Shown: positions 39,963 to 50,187, counted from the first letter of the stretch. The stretch: DNA of 53,077 bases from Candidatus Gastranaerophilales bacterium (GCA_900769355.1 CAAGGG010000077.1:1-53077), one strand, 5' to 3'. Made by a program: numbers and translations. Notes: generated from the letters alone by a model not told the origin.

Positions 39963-40132
39963 CGTAACAGCTGCGGAGAATTCCGCTAACTAATCCTAAC
40001 TTTACTTTGTTGGGCTAGAGCCCCCAAACTATTATCTATTTCCCGAACTAACCGAGTGAAAAGAACTTATTCACGTGTTTAGAGCTCCGACTCTGTTCCC
40101 TCCCTTAGAGGGAGGGTTAGGGTGGGTGGTTG

Positions 40133-41596
40133 TTAGATTTTTGCTAGTTGCAAATAGTAATCGTTTGCTCTTTCAAATTTATGAGCAACATTAAACAATT
40201 TACTTTCTTGCAATTGCGGAGCCAAAATTTGCAAACCGATTGGCATACCATCTTTGTCAAATCCTGCCGGAACACTCATACCAGGAATTCCTGCTAAGTT
40301 TGCGGAAATTGTCGCAATATCGGTCAAATACATTTGCAACGGATCAGATGCTTTTGCACCAAGTTCAAATGCTGTGTTTGGACAAGTTGGCGAAATCAAA
40401 ATATCAACTTTCTTGAATGCTTCCGCAAAATCTTGTGTTACCAAAGCTCTCATTTGTTGTGCTTTTTTGTAGTATGCATCATAATAACCTGATGACAATG
40501 CATAAGTTCCAAGCATTATACGACGTTTAACTTCTGGACCGAAGCCTTCTGCTCTCGATTTTGTGTATAATTCAAGCAAGTTCTTAGCATCAGGTGTTCT
40601 GTAACCGTATCTTACACCGTCAAAACGAGCCAAGTTTGAAGAACATTCAGCAGTTGCTAAAATGTAGTAAATTCCGATTGAATATTTCAAGTGCGGAAGT
40701 GAAATTTCAACGATTTCAGCACCTAGTTTTTTGTAATCTTCAATTGCGCGTTCAAGAGCTTTTTGAACATCTTCTGACAAACCGTCAGACATAAGTTCTT
40801 TTATGACGCCAACTTTCATTCCTTTAATATCATCGTTTAAGTGTGCCGCATAATGTTCAACAGGCAAGTCCAAAGAAGTTGAATCTTTTGGATCGTGACC
40901 TGAAATAACTTCAAGCAAATTTGCGGCATCTTCAACAGTTCTTGCGAAAGGCCCGATTTGGTCTAGTGATGATGCGAACGCGATTAAACCGTATCTTGAA
41001 ACACGTCCGTAAGTCGGCTTCATACCAACGATACCACAGAATGATGCCGGCAATCTGATTGATCCGCCTGTGTCAGAACCTAGTGCCAAAGTTGCTTCAC
41101 AAGAAGAAACACTTGCTGCAGAACCGCCTGATGAACCACCAGGAACTTTGTTCAAATCCCAAGGGTTGTGAACTTTGTTGAATGCTGAGTTTTCGTTAGA
41201 AGAACCCATTGCGAATTCATCAAGGTTTGCCTTTCCAACAATAGGAACCAAGTTGTTCAAAAGTTTTTCTGTAACTGTTGCATTAAATGGAGAAACGAAG
41301 TTTTCCAAAATTTTTGATGATGCAGTAGTTTTTGAGCCAACTAAATTCATGTTGTCTTTAAGTGCAAGCGGAATTCCTGCAAGTAGCGGTAATTCTTCAC
41401 CTTTTGCGATTTTTTCGTCAACTTTTTTAGCTGTTTCAAGAGCTGTTTCTTTTGTTAATGAATTGAAAGCACCAAGTTTGCCTTCCAAGTCGTCTATTCT
41501 TTCAAAAGCGGCATTTGCAAGCTCTACCGCTGAAATTTCTTTATTTTTTAAAGCTTTACTTTGTTCTGTTGCTGATTTTTTTAAAAGCTCGTTCAT
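40133..41596 (-). CDS. gatA: Aspartyl/glutamyl-tRNA amidotransferase subunit A
   Basis: Glutaminase-type amidase subunit of GatCAB, which converts Glu-tRNA(Gln) or Asp-tRNA(Asn) to the amide form. 487 residues. The Ser-cisSer-Lys triad is in IPLALKDNMNL (Lys, about residue 79), PGGSSGGSAASVSS (cis-Ser) and ALGSDTGGSIRLPASFCG (nucleophilic Ser, about 178). Ammonia-channel and C-terminal segments (ISANLAGIPGMSVPAGF, GLQILAP) match. AAGGAG precedes the ATG. GatB and GatC are not adjacent. The gap on its 3' side holds a CCCTCCCTTAGAGGGAGGG hairpin. Confidence 0.95.
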   Translation of the reverse strand: MNELLKKSATEQSKALKNKEISAVELANAAFERIDDLEGKLGAFNSLTKETALETAKKVDEKIAKGEELPLLAGIPLALKDNMNLVGSKTTASSKILENFVSPFNATVTEKLLNNLVPIVGKANLDEFAMGSSNENSAFNKVHNPWDLNKVPGGSSGGSAASVSSCEATLALGSDTGGSIRLPASFCGIVGMKPTYGRVSRYGLIAFASSLDQIGPFARTVEDAANLLEVISGHDPKDSTSLDLPVEHYAAHLNDDIKGMKVGVIKELMSDGLSEDVQKALERAIEDYKKLGAEIVEISLPHLKYSIGIYYILATAECSSNLARFDGVRYGYRTPDAKNLLELYTKSRAEGFGPEVKRRIMLGTYALSSGYYDAYYKKAQQMRALVTQDFAEAFKKVDILISPTCPNTAFELGAKASDPLQMYLTDIATISANLAGIPGMSVPAGFDKDGMPIGLQILAPQLQESKLFNVAHKFERANDYYLQLAKI

Positions 41597-41773
41597 ATTT
41601 TCTCCTTAGCTATTAAATAGAAATTCTTTGTTCTGTCATTTTGAGGCTCTAGCCGAAGAATCCAAATCGGGCTCATAATGACACAAGTTATAAAAAAATT
41701 TTATGACAAAAAAAGCAGTTTAGCAAGAGTAATTATTTTTTGTATTAAAATAAGAACAATTTTTATATTTTTG

Positions 41774-41782
41774 TGGTACAAT
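41774..41782 (+). promoter_or_regulatory. Extended -10 promoter of the autotransporter gene
   Basis: TGG directly before TACAAT (41777-41782), 60 nt before the ATG. No clear -35. Confidence 0.45.
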
Positions 41783-41842
41783 TATCACAAAGAAGCCACA
41801 AAAAATACTTATTTGTAAAAAAATTAGGATAGCTAAGAAGAT

Positions 41843-44800
41843 ATGGAAAAGAGAAATTCAAACTATTTAAAAAAAATATTGCTTAGTGCGACAATTATCG
41901 GGAGTATGTCATTGTCGTCAACATCTGCAATTGCAGAAACAGAAGTTACAAACTTTACAGAATTACAGAACGCAATTGTACAAGGAACAACTTCTGACAT
42001 CAGGTTAGGAAACAATATTACAGATGTTTCAAGTACAATCGGTTTAACATCTGCGAATACAATAGTTAATATTAACGGGAATAACAACACTATAAGTCCA
42101 AACGGAACAGGTTATTCTCTTTTTGATATCCAAGCAAATACATCGCTAAATCTAAGAGATGCGATTATCAGCAATGCTAGCAGTAACGGAAATGGTGGAG
42201 CTATTAACGTACAATCAGGTTCTGTATTAAATATTTCAGGGCAAACAACTTTTAGCGGTAATACGGTTACAGACGGGAACGGTGGTGCTATTCACAACCT
42301 CGGGAATGCTGTCATAACAGGAACTGATTCGACAAATTTAGTCACATTCGATGGTAACAAAGCCAAATGGAACGGCGGAGCTATATTTAATGAAGGAACA
42401 TTAAATATCTCTAACGCTTTGTTCAATCAAAATGGTTTTGTAGATGGTTCAACTACTACAAAAGGCGGTGCTATTCGAAACGAATCAACTAACAACCCTG
42501 CAAGTTTGACTCTTTCTAATACCACTTTTTCTTCAAATAGTGCAGAAAATGGTGGAGCTATATTTAACGACTCAGGTTCAACTCTAACAATTAACCCGAA
42601 CGTAGCTTTTAATTCCAACAGAGCAGCTGACAACGGCGGCGGGATTTACAACCAAGGTACTGCAATAATAGATGGAGCAAGTTTTAATTCAAATAGTTCA
42701 ACTCAAAGAGGTGGAGCTATATATACTACCGGAAGTTTAACTGTAAGAAATTCTTCTTTCACAGGTAACACTTCAACAGTTGCAAATCCGAGTTGGCAAT
42801 ACGGTGGCGGTGCAATCCAACAAGATTCTGGAAGTTTAACTATCGACCACTCTAATTTTGATAGAAATATCACTAATTCAAGAGGTGGGGCAATACACCT
42901 TTTGAGAAATAATGTAACGATTTCAAACAGCACATTTACCGGAAATAAAGCCGGAAGCGGTGAAGGTGGTGCAATTGCGTTAACATCAAGTAATGCGGCG
43001 GCTACAATAACAAATTCCTCACTTACTGATAACTCGTCAGGATTGGGCGGTGCAATATTTAATGAAGGAAATTTAACAATTGTAGCTGACGGAACAGATA
43101 GCCAAATTTCAGGGAATACTTCAACACGAAATGGCGGTGCAATATACAACCGAGCAGCAACATTAAACCTTCAAACTCAAAATGGCGGAAGTATTACTTT
43201 CTCTGGGAACAATGCAGCTGCAGGCTCTGATGTTTATTTAGACACTGCTACCGGTCCCATTAGACACTCAACTTTAAACATTTTAGGTGATGGGACCGTA
43301 ACTTTTAACGGCTCTATTGCTGGGGCTAACGGCAATGTCAACCATACAGGCACAGGCTCATTGGTATTAAACGGAGATAATTCCGGTTTTAGCGGAACTT
43401 TTACACAAAATACGACAAGTACAACAGGAGCACCTGTTACAACACTTGGAGCCGGTGCGAAATTTTTTGCCGGAACAAGTAATATTACATCAGGCTCTTT
43501 GATTTGGAACACTGCAAATGATATCGCAAGTTCTGCAACATTAACGGTTGACGGAGCTTCTTTAACTGTCGGAAATGGTGGTCAGCTAACAATTCAAGGA
43601 AATAGTTCTATTGATAATGCAACTGCTGTTACAACAGATGGTAATTTAGTTTTGAAAAAAGATATGACTATCAAATCTATTGATGGCTCAGGAAAAATCA
43701 CTGCTGACGGCTCGACTTTAACATTTGACAGCAATTCTGCTTTGGGTGACAACTTGAATTTTGCGTCAAATAACAGTTCAACTGCAATAATCAATGGAAT
43801 TACTGACACTACAAAAGCCGATAAGCTTGTTTCAAAAATTTCAGATGGAACTAACGACAACTTAACATTTAACATTAATGGTACAAATTCAAATGCAAAT
43901 GTTAATGTTGACGGAACTCAAATTTCTAATTTGAATTTCTCAGGAAATGTTAACTATGGTGGCGAAATTACCGGAACCGGCAATATTTCAAACACAGGTA
44001 ATTTAACAATTACAGGCAACCAAAGCGGTTTTAACGGGATTTATACACAAGCTCAAAACACCGCTCGAACAATTGTAAACACATCAGCTAACTTGTTTGG
44101 TGGAACAAAAAATATTAACCAAGGCTTTTTGACAATTTCCGGAGGAAACATCGACTACACTGGTATAAAACTCGGGAACGCAACTTTAAATCAAACAATT
44201 ACTGATACTGATGTCAAAGATTTGAATACTTCTGTTCTTGAATTTACTGGAATAGGACAGGCCGGTTTCTCCAGTGGTAACATCAATTTAAGCAAAATCG
44301 ATAATGGACAACAAAATTGGTTAGTATTTAACGGCAGTAATGTAAAATTGGCTGATACAAACTATCAAGGTGAAACAATTTACAATTTCCATACCAATTC
44401 AACAATTGATTTAATAGAAAAAGAACCAAATGTCGCGATTAAAGATTACGTATTTGATTATCTTTTAACTAATGACGATACAACAAACTTAAACTTCAAT
44501 ATTAAAATCAATCGAGATGACGCAAATGACAGAAACTATTTGACAACAGATACACTTAAAATAAATTCTGGTTATGGAACATTTAAACTTGGCAATGTTT
44601 ATATTACTGGCGAAGAAAACGGTAGACGTGGACAATATTCTACTGTAAATAATGTTTTACTTGGGAATGCAAATTTTGAAGAAAACAGTACAGCCCAAAT
44701 TGCTGGCGCAACTACTTCTTGGAAATATTCAATAAACCAAACCGACGATAATCAATCAATAGGCTTGAAAATTACAGACTATACAGACTCTAAAACTTTA

Positions 44801-47800
44801 AATGATATGAACACCACCGACGGAAAAAGATTTTTCCAATTTACGGAAGGTGACACAAGAGAATACCATATTAAAAATTCGCTTGGCGAAACAAAGGGCA
44901 ACGAATTTTACGTAACAGGTGACAACCACAATGTTCTTTCGGGTATTCTTGACGGAACAACAGACCAAAAAGGAAGTTTTTTCCATATCACAAACGATGT
45001 TGATACAAAACTTACAATCAATAATGTTACAATCCAAGATGCTCTCAAACCTGGAAGTGGTTCTGTTATATTTAATGATAGTGTAAATTCTGTTTCAACT
45101 GTTACAAACGCAATTATCAAAAACAACAGTGCATTCGGTGAGGGCGGAGCGATTTACAATGGAGTTGCCAAAGCAGATAACACTAATAATTTAATCATTT
45201 CAAATACAACATTTGACGGAAACAGTGCAGTTGGAAATGGTGGAGCAATCTACAACGCCGGAAACATGAGCGTTTCAAATTCAACGTTTAAACAAGCTTC
45301 TGACACAATTTATATGGCAAATAATTCCTCTGCCGATTTTAGCGGAACAAATGTTATTAATAGTAATATTAGCAGCGAAAACGCTAATAACACAATGACT
45401 AACAACGGAGTTTTGAATTTAAACGGAGATAATTCCGGTTATACAGGTAAATTTACTCAAAACACAGGTGTAACCAATGTTACCGGAACATTTTTCAATG
45501 GTGATTCTAAAATACAGTCAGGAACTTTAAACTGGTTAACTCAAAATTCAACAAGTGGAAAACTTACTGTTGAAAACGGCAGCAACTTAAACATCGGAAG
45601 TTCAACCGTTAAAGGTGATTTGGATTTGGGTACCGGAAGTTCAATTGCAAGTGGTGCAAATGTTGTAATCAATTCAAATTCAACACTAAACTTAAAAGAT
45701 AATTCAAATGTAACACTTGATTCTGCTGACGCTTGGGGTGGAAAAATCAACCTTCAAGACTCTGCTACTTTAAACTTAAACAATGTATCTAATTATTCAA
45801 CAGCTGTATTAAACGCAGTTGGCGGAAATTTAAACATCAATAACATGAATTTGAATATTGGAACAAACAGCTTAATTGACAAAAATGTTTCAACAAATAT
45901 TAATTCAGATGCATCATTATCCGTAAATACAGGTGGAAATGTTACTCTCGGAAGCACAAGTAATTGGAGCGGTAAAGTCCTTGTTAACGGCGGAGATTTT
46001 ACTGTCGACGGATTAACTTCTAATGGAATAATTCAGGCCGGAAGCGGAAATGTTACAATTCAAAACGGTAATTTAACCGTTGATGGAAACAGTATAATAA
46101 ATGATGCTGTAAAACTTTCTGTAAAACCAACAGGTGTTTTGGATATTCAAGGCGGAACAATTTCTATTGGCGACGAAGATAATTGGGAAGGAACAATAAA
46201 TCTCGGAAGTTCTGATAAAGGCGGAACACTGAATTACGGAACAACTAACAGCGGAACACTTAAAGCAGAATCAGGTAACTTAAATCTTTTGAATAATTCT
46301 ATATTGAATATTCAAAGCCCAAGTCAAGTTGCACAAAAAGTTGTTGTTGATATTCAAAACGGAGCTACCGTAAACGTTAAATCCGGAGCTGTGTTCAACC
46401 TTGATTCATTGGATAAATGGAATGGCTTAGTTACTGTTTCAAACGGTGTTTTAAAAACAGATGGAGTCGATAACACAAAAATCGGAGGAAAATTACAACA
46501 GAACAGCGGTTCTTCAATCTTTGATAATAAATCAAATATCTTACTTGACGGAGCTGAAAATTATATCAACGGCGGCAGTGTTTCTGTTTTAAATAATTCA
46601 TCTCTTCGTTTAGGAAGCGGAGTTACAAGCTTTGCTCTCGATAACTTAAATATGGGAGGAAATTCATTGTTTAGTACAATGAATAACTCTATTAACCAAT
46701 ATGGCACAATTGATACTATAAATGTAGATGGAGTAAACAATATTGCAATTGATGTTGCTCCTCGTGCTAAAACAAGTGATACATTTGTTATCAATAACCT
46801 CAACGGCACAAACAACGGAACTTTGAACATTTCAAACTTCAACTTTGTCGGTCAAGCACCAATTGACAGACACATCAGATTGCAAGTGTTTGATGCCGAA
46901 AACATCAATAACGTAAACTTTACGGCAACAGATAAGAAAATCTTTACTCCAATCGGTAATTACCAAATGATTTCACAAGGCGGTGGAGCTTATACTGCAA
47001 GTTTAGCAGATTATAATCCGCAAGTATTCAGAGGTCAAGCAGCTACACTTGCGGCTTACAACCACCAATTGCTAGTTAATGACATGTTGACAAACCACTT
47101 TATCTTACCAAATCAAAGAATGATTGATAGAGCGGCTATGGCAAATAAATCAGCTTCAACTTCGCCTTTGTTTGCACCTTACCAATCAAGCATTGAAGAT
47201 GGTGGGCTTTGGACTAAATCATACGTATCATTTGAGCAACTTTCAATGACAAACAATTTGAGAGTCGGGAACAATGTCTATGGAACATTAATTGGAGCTG
47301 ATTTTCCTGCTATTAATATGAAAAAAGGTTGGAAATTTATCCCGACAGCTTATGTTGGATACAATGGCGGGAACCAATACTTTAACCACGTTGATATGTA
47401 CCAAAACGGCGGTCAAGGCGGCTTTATGGGTACATTCATCAAAAACAACTTTATCGGATCCGTAACAGCTTATGGCGGCGGCTATTTTAACGAAATGAAT
47501 GTTGCAGGCAACACAGATAGAACAGGAAACTGGTTTGCCGGTACTGCTGCAAAGGCTGCTTATAATATTCACGCAACAAAACATTTTATAATTCAGCCGA
47601 CAGCGTTCGTTTCTTATAACATCTTCGGGAAACAAAGCTGGGGAACTGATTACGGTGCAATGAGCATGAATTCCGGCACATTAAACGGAATTAACGTTGC
47701 TCCTGGCTTAAACTTGATTTACTCACGAGATACTTGGAGCGTTTACGGAACAATTCAATATATGTTTAATATAAACGATCAAGTTGGTGGAAAAGCTGGA

Positions 47801-48043
47801 AACGTAAAACTTCCAACTACCGAAATGCGTCACGGTTACATAAACTACGGTGTTGGGGTTACAAAAACTTGGAAAGACAGATTATCTTCATATTTCCAAA
47901 TCAATTTCAGAAACGGCGGAAGAACAGGTGTAGGATTCCAATTAGGGCTAAAATACTTATTTGACTGGGGAAAACCTAAAAAACAAGCCTCTCAAACAAC
48001 ACCGGCAAAAGCTGAAAAAGAAGTTTTGAAGTCTGCAAAGTAA
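41843..48043 (+). CDS. Giant autotransporter adhesin with Pmp-like repeats
   Basis: 2066 residues. Residues 1-31 form a long signal peptide (KKILLSATIIGSMSLSSTSAIAE). The passenger is a predicted right-handed beta helix. Residues about 100-460 hold repeated GGAI and F-x-x-N pairs as in chlamydial polymorphic membrane proteins (e.g. NGNGGAIHNLGNAVI, FSSNSAENGGAIFN), with a second group at about 1095-1150. Later come four blocks starting with a W-x-G motif (AWGGKINL, NWSGKVLV, NWEGTINL, KWNGLVTV). The C-terminal beta-barrel (about 1785-2042) ends GLKYLFDW, but then 24 more Lys/Ala-rich residues follow. It would be exported via type V secretion and bind host or microbial surfaces. Confidence 0.88.
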   Translation: MEKRNSNYLKKILLSATIIGSMSLSSTSAIAETEVTNFTELQNAIVQGTTSDIRLGNNITDVSSTIGLTSANTIVNINGNNNTISPNGTGYSLFDIQANTSLNLRDAIISNASSNGNGGAINVQSGSVLNISGQTTFSGNTVTDGNGGAIHNLGNAVITGTDSTNLVTFDGNKAKWNGGAIFNEGTLNISNALFNQNGFVDGSTTTKGGAIRNESTNNPASLTLSNTTFSSNSAENGGAIFNDSGSTLTINPNVAFNSNRAADNGGGIYNQGTAIIDGASFNSNSSTQRGGAIYTTGSLTVRNSSFTGNTSTVANPSWQYGGGAIQQDSGSLTIDHSNFDRNITNSRGGAIHLLRNNVTISNSTFTGNKAGSGEGGAIALTSSNAAATITNSSLTDNSSGLGGAIFNEGNLTIVADGTDSQISGNTSTRNGGAIYNRAATLNLQTQNGGSITFSGNNAAAGSDVYLDTATGPIRHSTLNILGDGTVTFNGSIAGANGNVNHTGTGSLVLNGDNSGFSGTFTQNTTSTTGAPVTTLGAGAKFFAGTSNITSGSLIWNTANDIASSATLTVDGASLTVGNGGQLTIQGNSSIDNATAVTTDGNLVLKKDMTIKSIDGSGKITADGSTLTFDSNSALGDNLNFASNNSSTAIINGITDTTKADKLVSKISDGTNDNLTFNINGTNSNANVNVDGTQISNLNFSGNVNYGGEITGTGNISNTGNLTITGNQSGFNGIYTQAQNTARTIVNTSANLFGGTKNINQGFLTISGGNIDYTGIKLGNATLNQTITDTDVKDLNTSVLEFTGIGQAGFSSGNINLSKIDNGQQNWLVFNGSNVKLADTNYQGETIYNFHTNSTIDLIEKEPNVAIKDYVFDYLLTNDDTTNLNFNIKINRDDANDRNYLTTDTLKINSGYGTFKLGNVYITGEENGRRGQYSTVNNVLLGNANFEENSTAQIAGATTSWKYSINQTDDNQSIGLKITDYTDSKTLNDMNTTDGKRFFQFTEGDTREYHIKNSLGETKGNEFYVTGDNHNVLSGILDGTTDQKGSFFHITNDVDTKLTINNVTIQDALKPGSGSVIFNDSVNSVSTVTNAIIKNNSAFGEGGAIYNGVAKADNTNNLIISNTTFDGNSAVGNGGAIYNAGNMSVSNSTFKQASDTIYMANNSSADFSGTNVINSNISSENANNTMTNNGVLNLNGDNSGYTGKFTQNTGVTNVTGTFFNGDSKIQSGTLNWLTQNSTSGKLTVENGSNLNIGSSTVKGDLDLGTGSSIASGANVVINSNSTLNLKDNSNVTLDSADAWGGKINLQDSATLNLNNVSNYSTAVLNAVGGNLNINNMNLNIGTNSLIDKNVSTNINSDASLSVNTGGNVTLGSTSNWSGKVLVNGGDFTVDGLTSNGIIQAGSGNVTIQNGNLTVDGNSIINDAVKLSVKPTGVLDIQGGTISIGDEDNWEGTINLGSSDKGGTLNYGTTNSGTLKAESGNLNLLNNSILNIQSPSQVAQKVVVDIQNGATVNVKSGAVFNLDSLDKWNGLVTVSNGVLKTDGVDNTKIGGKLQQNSGSSIFDNKSNILLDGAENYINGGSVSVLNNSSLRLGSGVTSFALDNLNMGGNSLFSTMNNSINQYGTIDTINVDGVNNIAIDVAPRAKTSDTFVINNLNGTNNGTLNISNFNFVGQAPIDRHIRLQVFDAENINNVNFTATDKKIFTPIGNYQMISQGGGAYTASLADYNPQVFRGQAATLAAYNHQLLVNDMLTNHFILPNQRMIDRAAMANKSASTSPLFAPYQSSIEDGGLWTKSYVSFEQLSMTNNLRVGNNVYGTLIGADFPAINMKKGWKFIPTAYVGYNGGNQYFNHVDMYQNGGQGGFMGTFIKNNFIGSVTAYGGGYFNEMNVAGNTDRTGNWFAGTAAKAAYNIHATKHFIIQPTAFVSYNIFGKQSWGTDYGAMSMNSGTLNGINVAPGLNLIYSRDTWSVYGTIQYMFNINDQVGGKAGNVKLPTTEMRHGYINYGVGVTKTWKDRLSSYFQINFRNGGRTGVGFQLGLKYLFDWGKPKKQASQTTPAKAEKEVLKSAK

Positions 48044-48060
48044 TATAAATTTATAAAATA

Positions 48061-48122
48061 GATTCTGAATAAGACAGAAAATCAAGCGAATAGCGTAGAT
48101 TTTCTGTCTTTTCAGAATGACG
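48061..48122 (+). repeat. GATTCT/AGAATGACG element, 62-nt, possible terminator
   Basis: Starts GATTCTGAATAAGACAG. GACAGAAAATC pairs with GATTTTCTGTC and is followed by TTTT, so this copy could stop transcription of the autotransporter gene. Confidence 0.75.
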
Positions 48123-48251
48123 TGAATGACACTATTCTTGTCATTGCGAAATTGTTTTAACGATTGTTAAGAACCAATTTGCACAAAACGCAATTTTCTC
48201 ACGAATAAACTCTTTATATATACAAGGGGATTTATATAAGGGGATATTGTC

Positions 48252-49172
48252 ATGGGTTTTCAAAAAATTATTTTAAAAGCATTTAACAAAGGCTCACTTG
48301 CTATTGCAGAAAGAACACCTGCCGGAAGAAGAATTCTAACAGGAATTCAAGAAGGAAGAAATTCTGCAATGCTAAAATTCAAGGGTTTAGAAGCAAATCA
48401 TACCGAGACTTTGAAAGCATTTCAAGATACAATTGTAAGAAAAGCTCCATCTAGCATTGCAAGAGGAATAAACGACAAAGAATTCCAAAGCGTCCTAAGT
48501 CGTTTTGCACAAAAACAAGGGTTGCAAAATATCAATTGGGCAAATCTATCAGAAGAAGAAATTATGGAAATATTTTTGCAGAAATCAGGCGTAGGTCCTT
48601 GTAAATTTGCGCAGATTATATCTTCTGATGAATCTATAATGAGCAAACTTTCTCCAAAGTTGCAAACAATTATTAAAAGAACACAAAGTGAAAACCCATT
48701 CAGCCGTACTGTTGATGAAGCGCAAGAAATCGTAAACAAAGCTTTTACACTTGATTCAAAACACCTAATCACAGCAAATGGTAGAACTGGGACTTTCTTG
48801 CCGCCCGCTGTGGGAGGTGGAGCAAATAGTGTTCAAATTGTAAAACCTTTAAGTGCCGGTACAGTCGGAGAAGCTTATCTTGCCAAAACAAGTGACGGAG
48901 AAGAAGTAATCATAAAAATGATTAAGAAAAATGTTGACAAAGAGCAATTAGAACTTGAACAAGTCATTATGAATAGATTTTTAGATGAATTTTCTCCTAA
49001 TGAATTAACTAGAAATAAAACAAAACAAATGCTCCAAAACCTTTATAAAGACTGGGGTAAAGAACTAGACTTTAGGCTGGAATACGCTAATAACAAGGCT
49101 CTCGGGGGGGGGGGGACAGGTATAAAGTCGCTGATATCAAGCAAATCTCTCCTGATGGATCTTGCATATTAA
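48252..49172 (+). CDS. ABC1/AarF (UbiB-like) kinase, N-terminal part, frame-broken at a G tract
   Basis: 306 residues as read. It holds the N-terminal part of an atypical kinase of the ABC1/UbiB family: GPCKFAQIISSDESIMSKLSP (a variant of the KxGQ motif, KFAQ), the nucleotide loop LSAGTVGEAYLAK and the Lys in EVIIKMIKK. After KALGGGG, encoded by twelve Gs (49104-49115), the frame goes off and stops. In the +1-inserted frame the sequence continues GDRYKVADIKQISPDGSC, then ILMEKAQG, straight into the next ORF. Ten or thirteen Gs would restore one 620-residue protein. It could be a phase-variable gene or an error in the sequence. GGGG before the ATG may serve as ribosome binding site. Confidence 0.8.
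   Translation: MGFQKIILKAFNKGSLAIAERTPAGRRILTGIQEGRNSAMLKFKGLEANHTETLKAFQDTIVRKAPSSIARGINDKEFQSVLSRFAQKQGLQNINWANLSEEEIMEIFLQKSGVGPCKFAQIISSDESIMSKLSPKLQTIIKRTQSENPFSRTVDEAQEIVNKAFTLDSKHLITANGRTGTFLPPAVGGGANSVQIVKPLSAGTVGEAYLAKTSDGEEVIIKMIKKNVDKEQLELEQVIMNRFLDEFSPNELTRNKTKQMLQNLYKDWGKELDFRLEYANNKALGGGGTGIKSLISSKSLLMDLAY
49104..49115 (+). repeat. Run of twelve G inside the AarF-like gene
   Basis: The longest G run I noticed in the window. Its length decides whether the kinase reads through. Confidence 0.9.
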
Positions 49173-50119
49173 TGGAAAAAGCTCAAGGTATTCAGATGAA
49201 TAACTTGATGCAAATGCTAAAAGATTACAAAAGTAATCCTAGCACTTTTGCAGAAAAATATGCAAAAGAAATAAAAGAAAACCCTTGGCTTGCAGATCCT
49301 AAAAAAGTGATTACAGAACTTCCTACAACTATAACAAAAGCATTTGATGAAATGTTTATGTTTAGCAAAAAAGGTGGAACTTCTATGATGCACGGCGATC
49401 CACACATGGGCAATTACTTTATTACAGCCGGCGAAAACGGAAAATTGATTCCTATGTTTATTGATACCGGAAACTGTATCAAAAGAACACCAACACAAAT
49501 ACAAGAAGACTTGAAGTTTTTGACAAACTATTTTGTTGGAAACTCCAAAGGACTTGCAAAATATTTTGTCAAACAATGTAACTACGACTCATCTTTCCTT
49601 CCGGCAGTTACCACATCTCAAAAAATGCTAACAGCAGGTGCCCAAAACACAGAAGCCAAATTAATTGAAAAAGTTGGCAAAGAAATTCAAGAAAATGTCT
49701 TTAACAAAAGACATAATATTACAGATGTAGATGCTGTTCAAAAAACAATTAGAGTAATTCTTGAAAACAATGGTCTAACAATGCGTCCGGAAGCATCGAC
49801 AGCACTTAAAGCTCAAATGCAATTTTTCACAGGCATAACAGAAACTGCAGCACTTTCAGGAAAAACAGTCGATGTTGGTACAATTGTAAAAGATGTTCCG
49901 GAGGCTCTTTGGTGTATGGTAAAAGCAAAAAGTAACCCAATAAGCACTATTAAAGAAGCTCTTGGATACGCTTACAAACATCAAACTCAATCTACAAGTA
50001 GCATATACCAATTCCTAGCTCCGCAACAGCAAATGGTTGAAATTATGACCGCCGCACCTTCATACAACGGAGCTCTTCAAACAGCAGCACAAACTTCTAA
50101 AATGCAAGTCTTTGCATAA
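49172..50119 (+). CDS. ABC1/AarF (UbiB-like) kinase, C-terminal part
   Basis: 315 residues counted from an internal Met. It holds the kinase C-lobe: catalytic loop SMMHGDPHMGNYF (His about residue 74) and the metal-binding MFIDTGNC in place of DFG. A helical tail of about 200 residues follows, much of it of unknown role. The first Met has no ribosome binding site and lies inside the kinase, so this ORF is unlikely to be made as a separate protein. It belongs to the gene beginning at 48252. UbiB-family members support quinone or lipid metabolism; this one is too diverged to be named. Confidence 0.78.
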   Translation: MEKAQGIQMNNLMQMLKDYKSNPSTFAEKYAKEIKENPWLADPKKVITELPTTITKAFDEMFMFSKKGGTSMMHGDPHMGNYFITAGENGKLIPMFIDTGNCIKRTPTQIQEDLKFLTNYFVGNSKGLAKYFVKQCNYDSSFLPAVTTSQKMLTAGAQNTEAKLIEKVGKEIQENVFNKRHNITDVDAVQKTIRVILENNGLTMRPEASTALKAQMQFFTGITETAALSGKTVDVGTIVKDVPEALWCMVKAKSNPISTIKEALGYAYKHQTQSTSSIYQFLAPQQQMVEIMTAAPSYNGALQTAAQTSKMQVFA

Positions 50120-50172
50120 ACTTTTGCTAGTCGACGTAGCTCCGCCCTAATTTATCCACTCTGCAATTTTTG

Positions 50173-50181
50173 TGCTACAAT
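50173..50181 (+). promoter_or_regulatory. Extended -10 promoter of engB, leaderless
   Basis: TGC directly before TACAAT (50176-50181), then 6 nt to the ATG. No ribosome binding site. Confidence 0.6.
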
Positions 50182-50187
50182 TAGATT

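Noticed and set aside
41175..41609. 144-codon ORF antisense to gatA
   Set aside because: Shadow ORF with Ser/Phe-rich composition typical of reverse-strand reads.
42703..43149. 148-codon ORF antisense to the autotransporter
   Set aside because: It arises from the repetitive GGAI codons read backwards (repeated AIAPP-like words).
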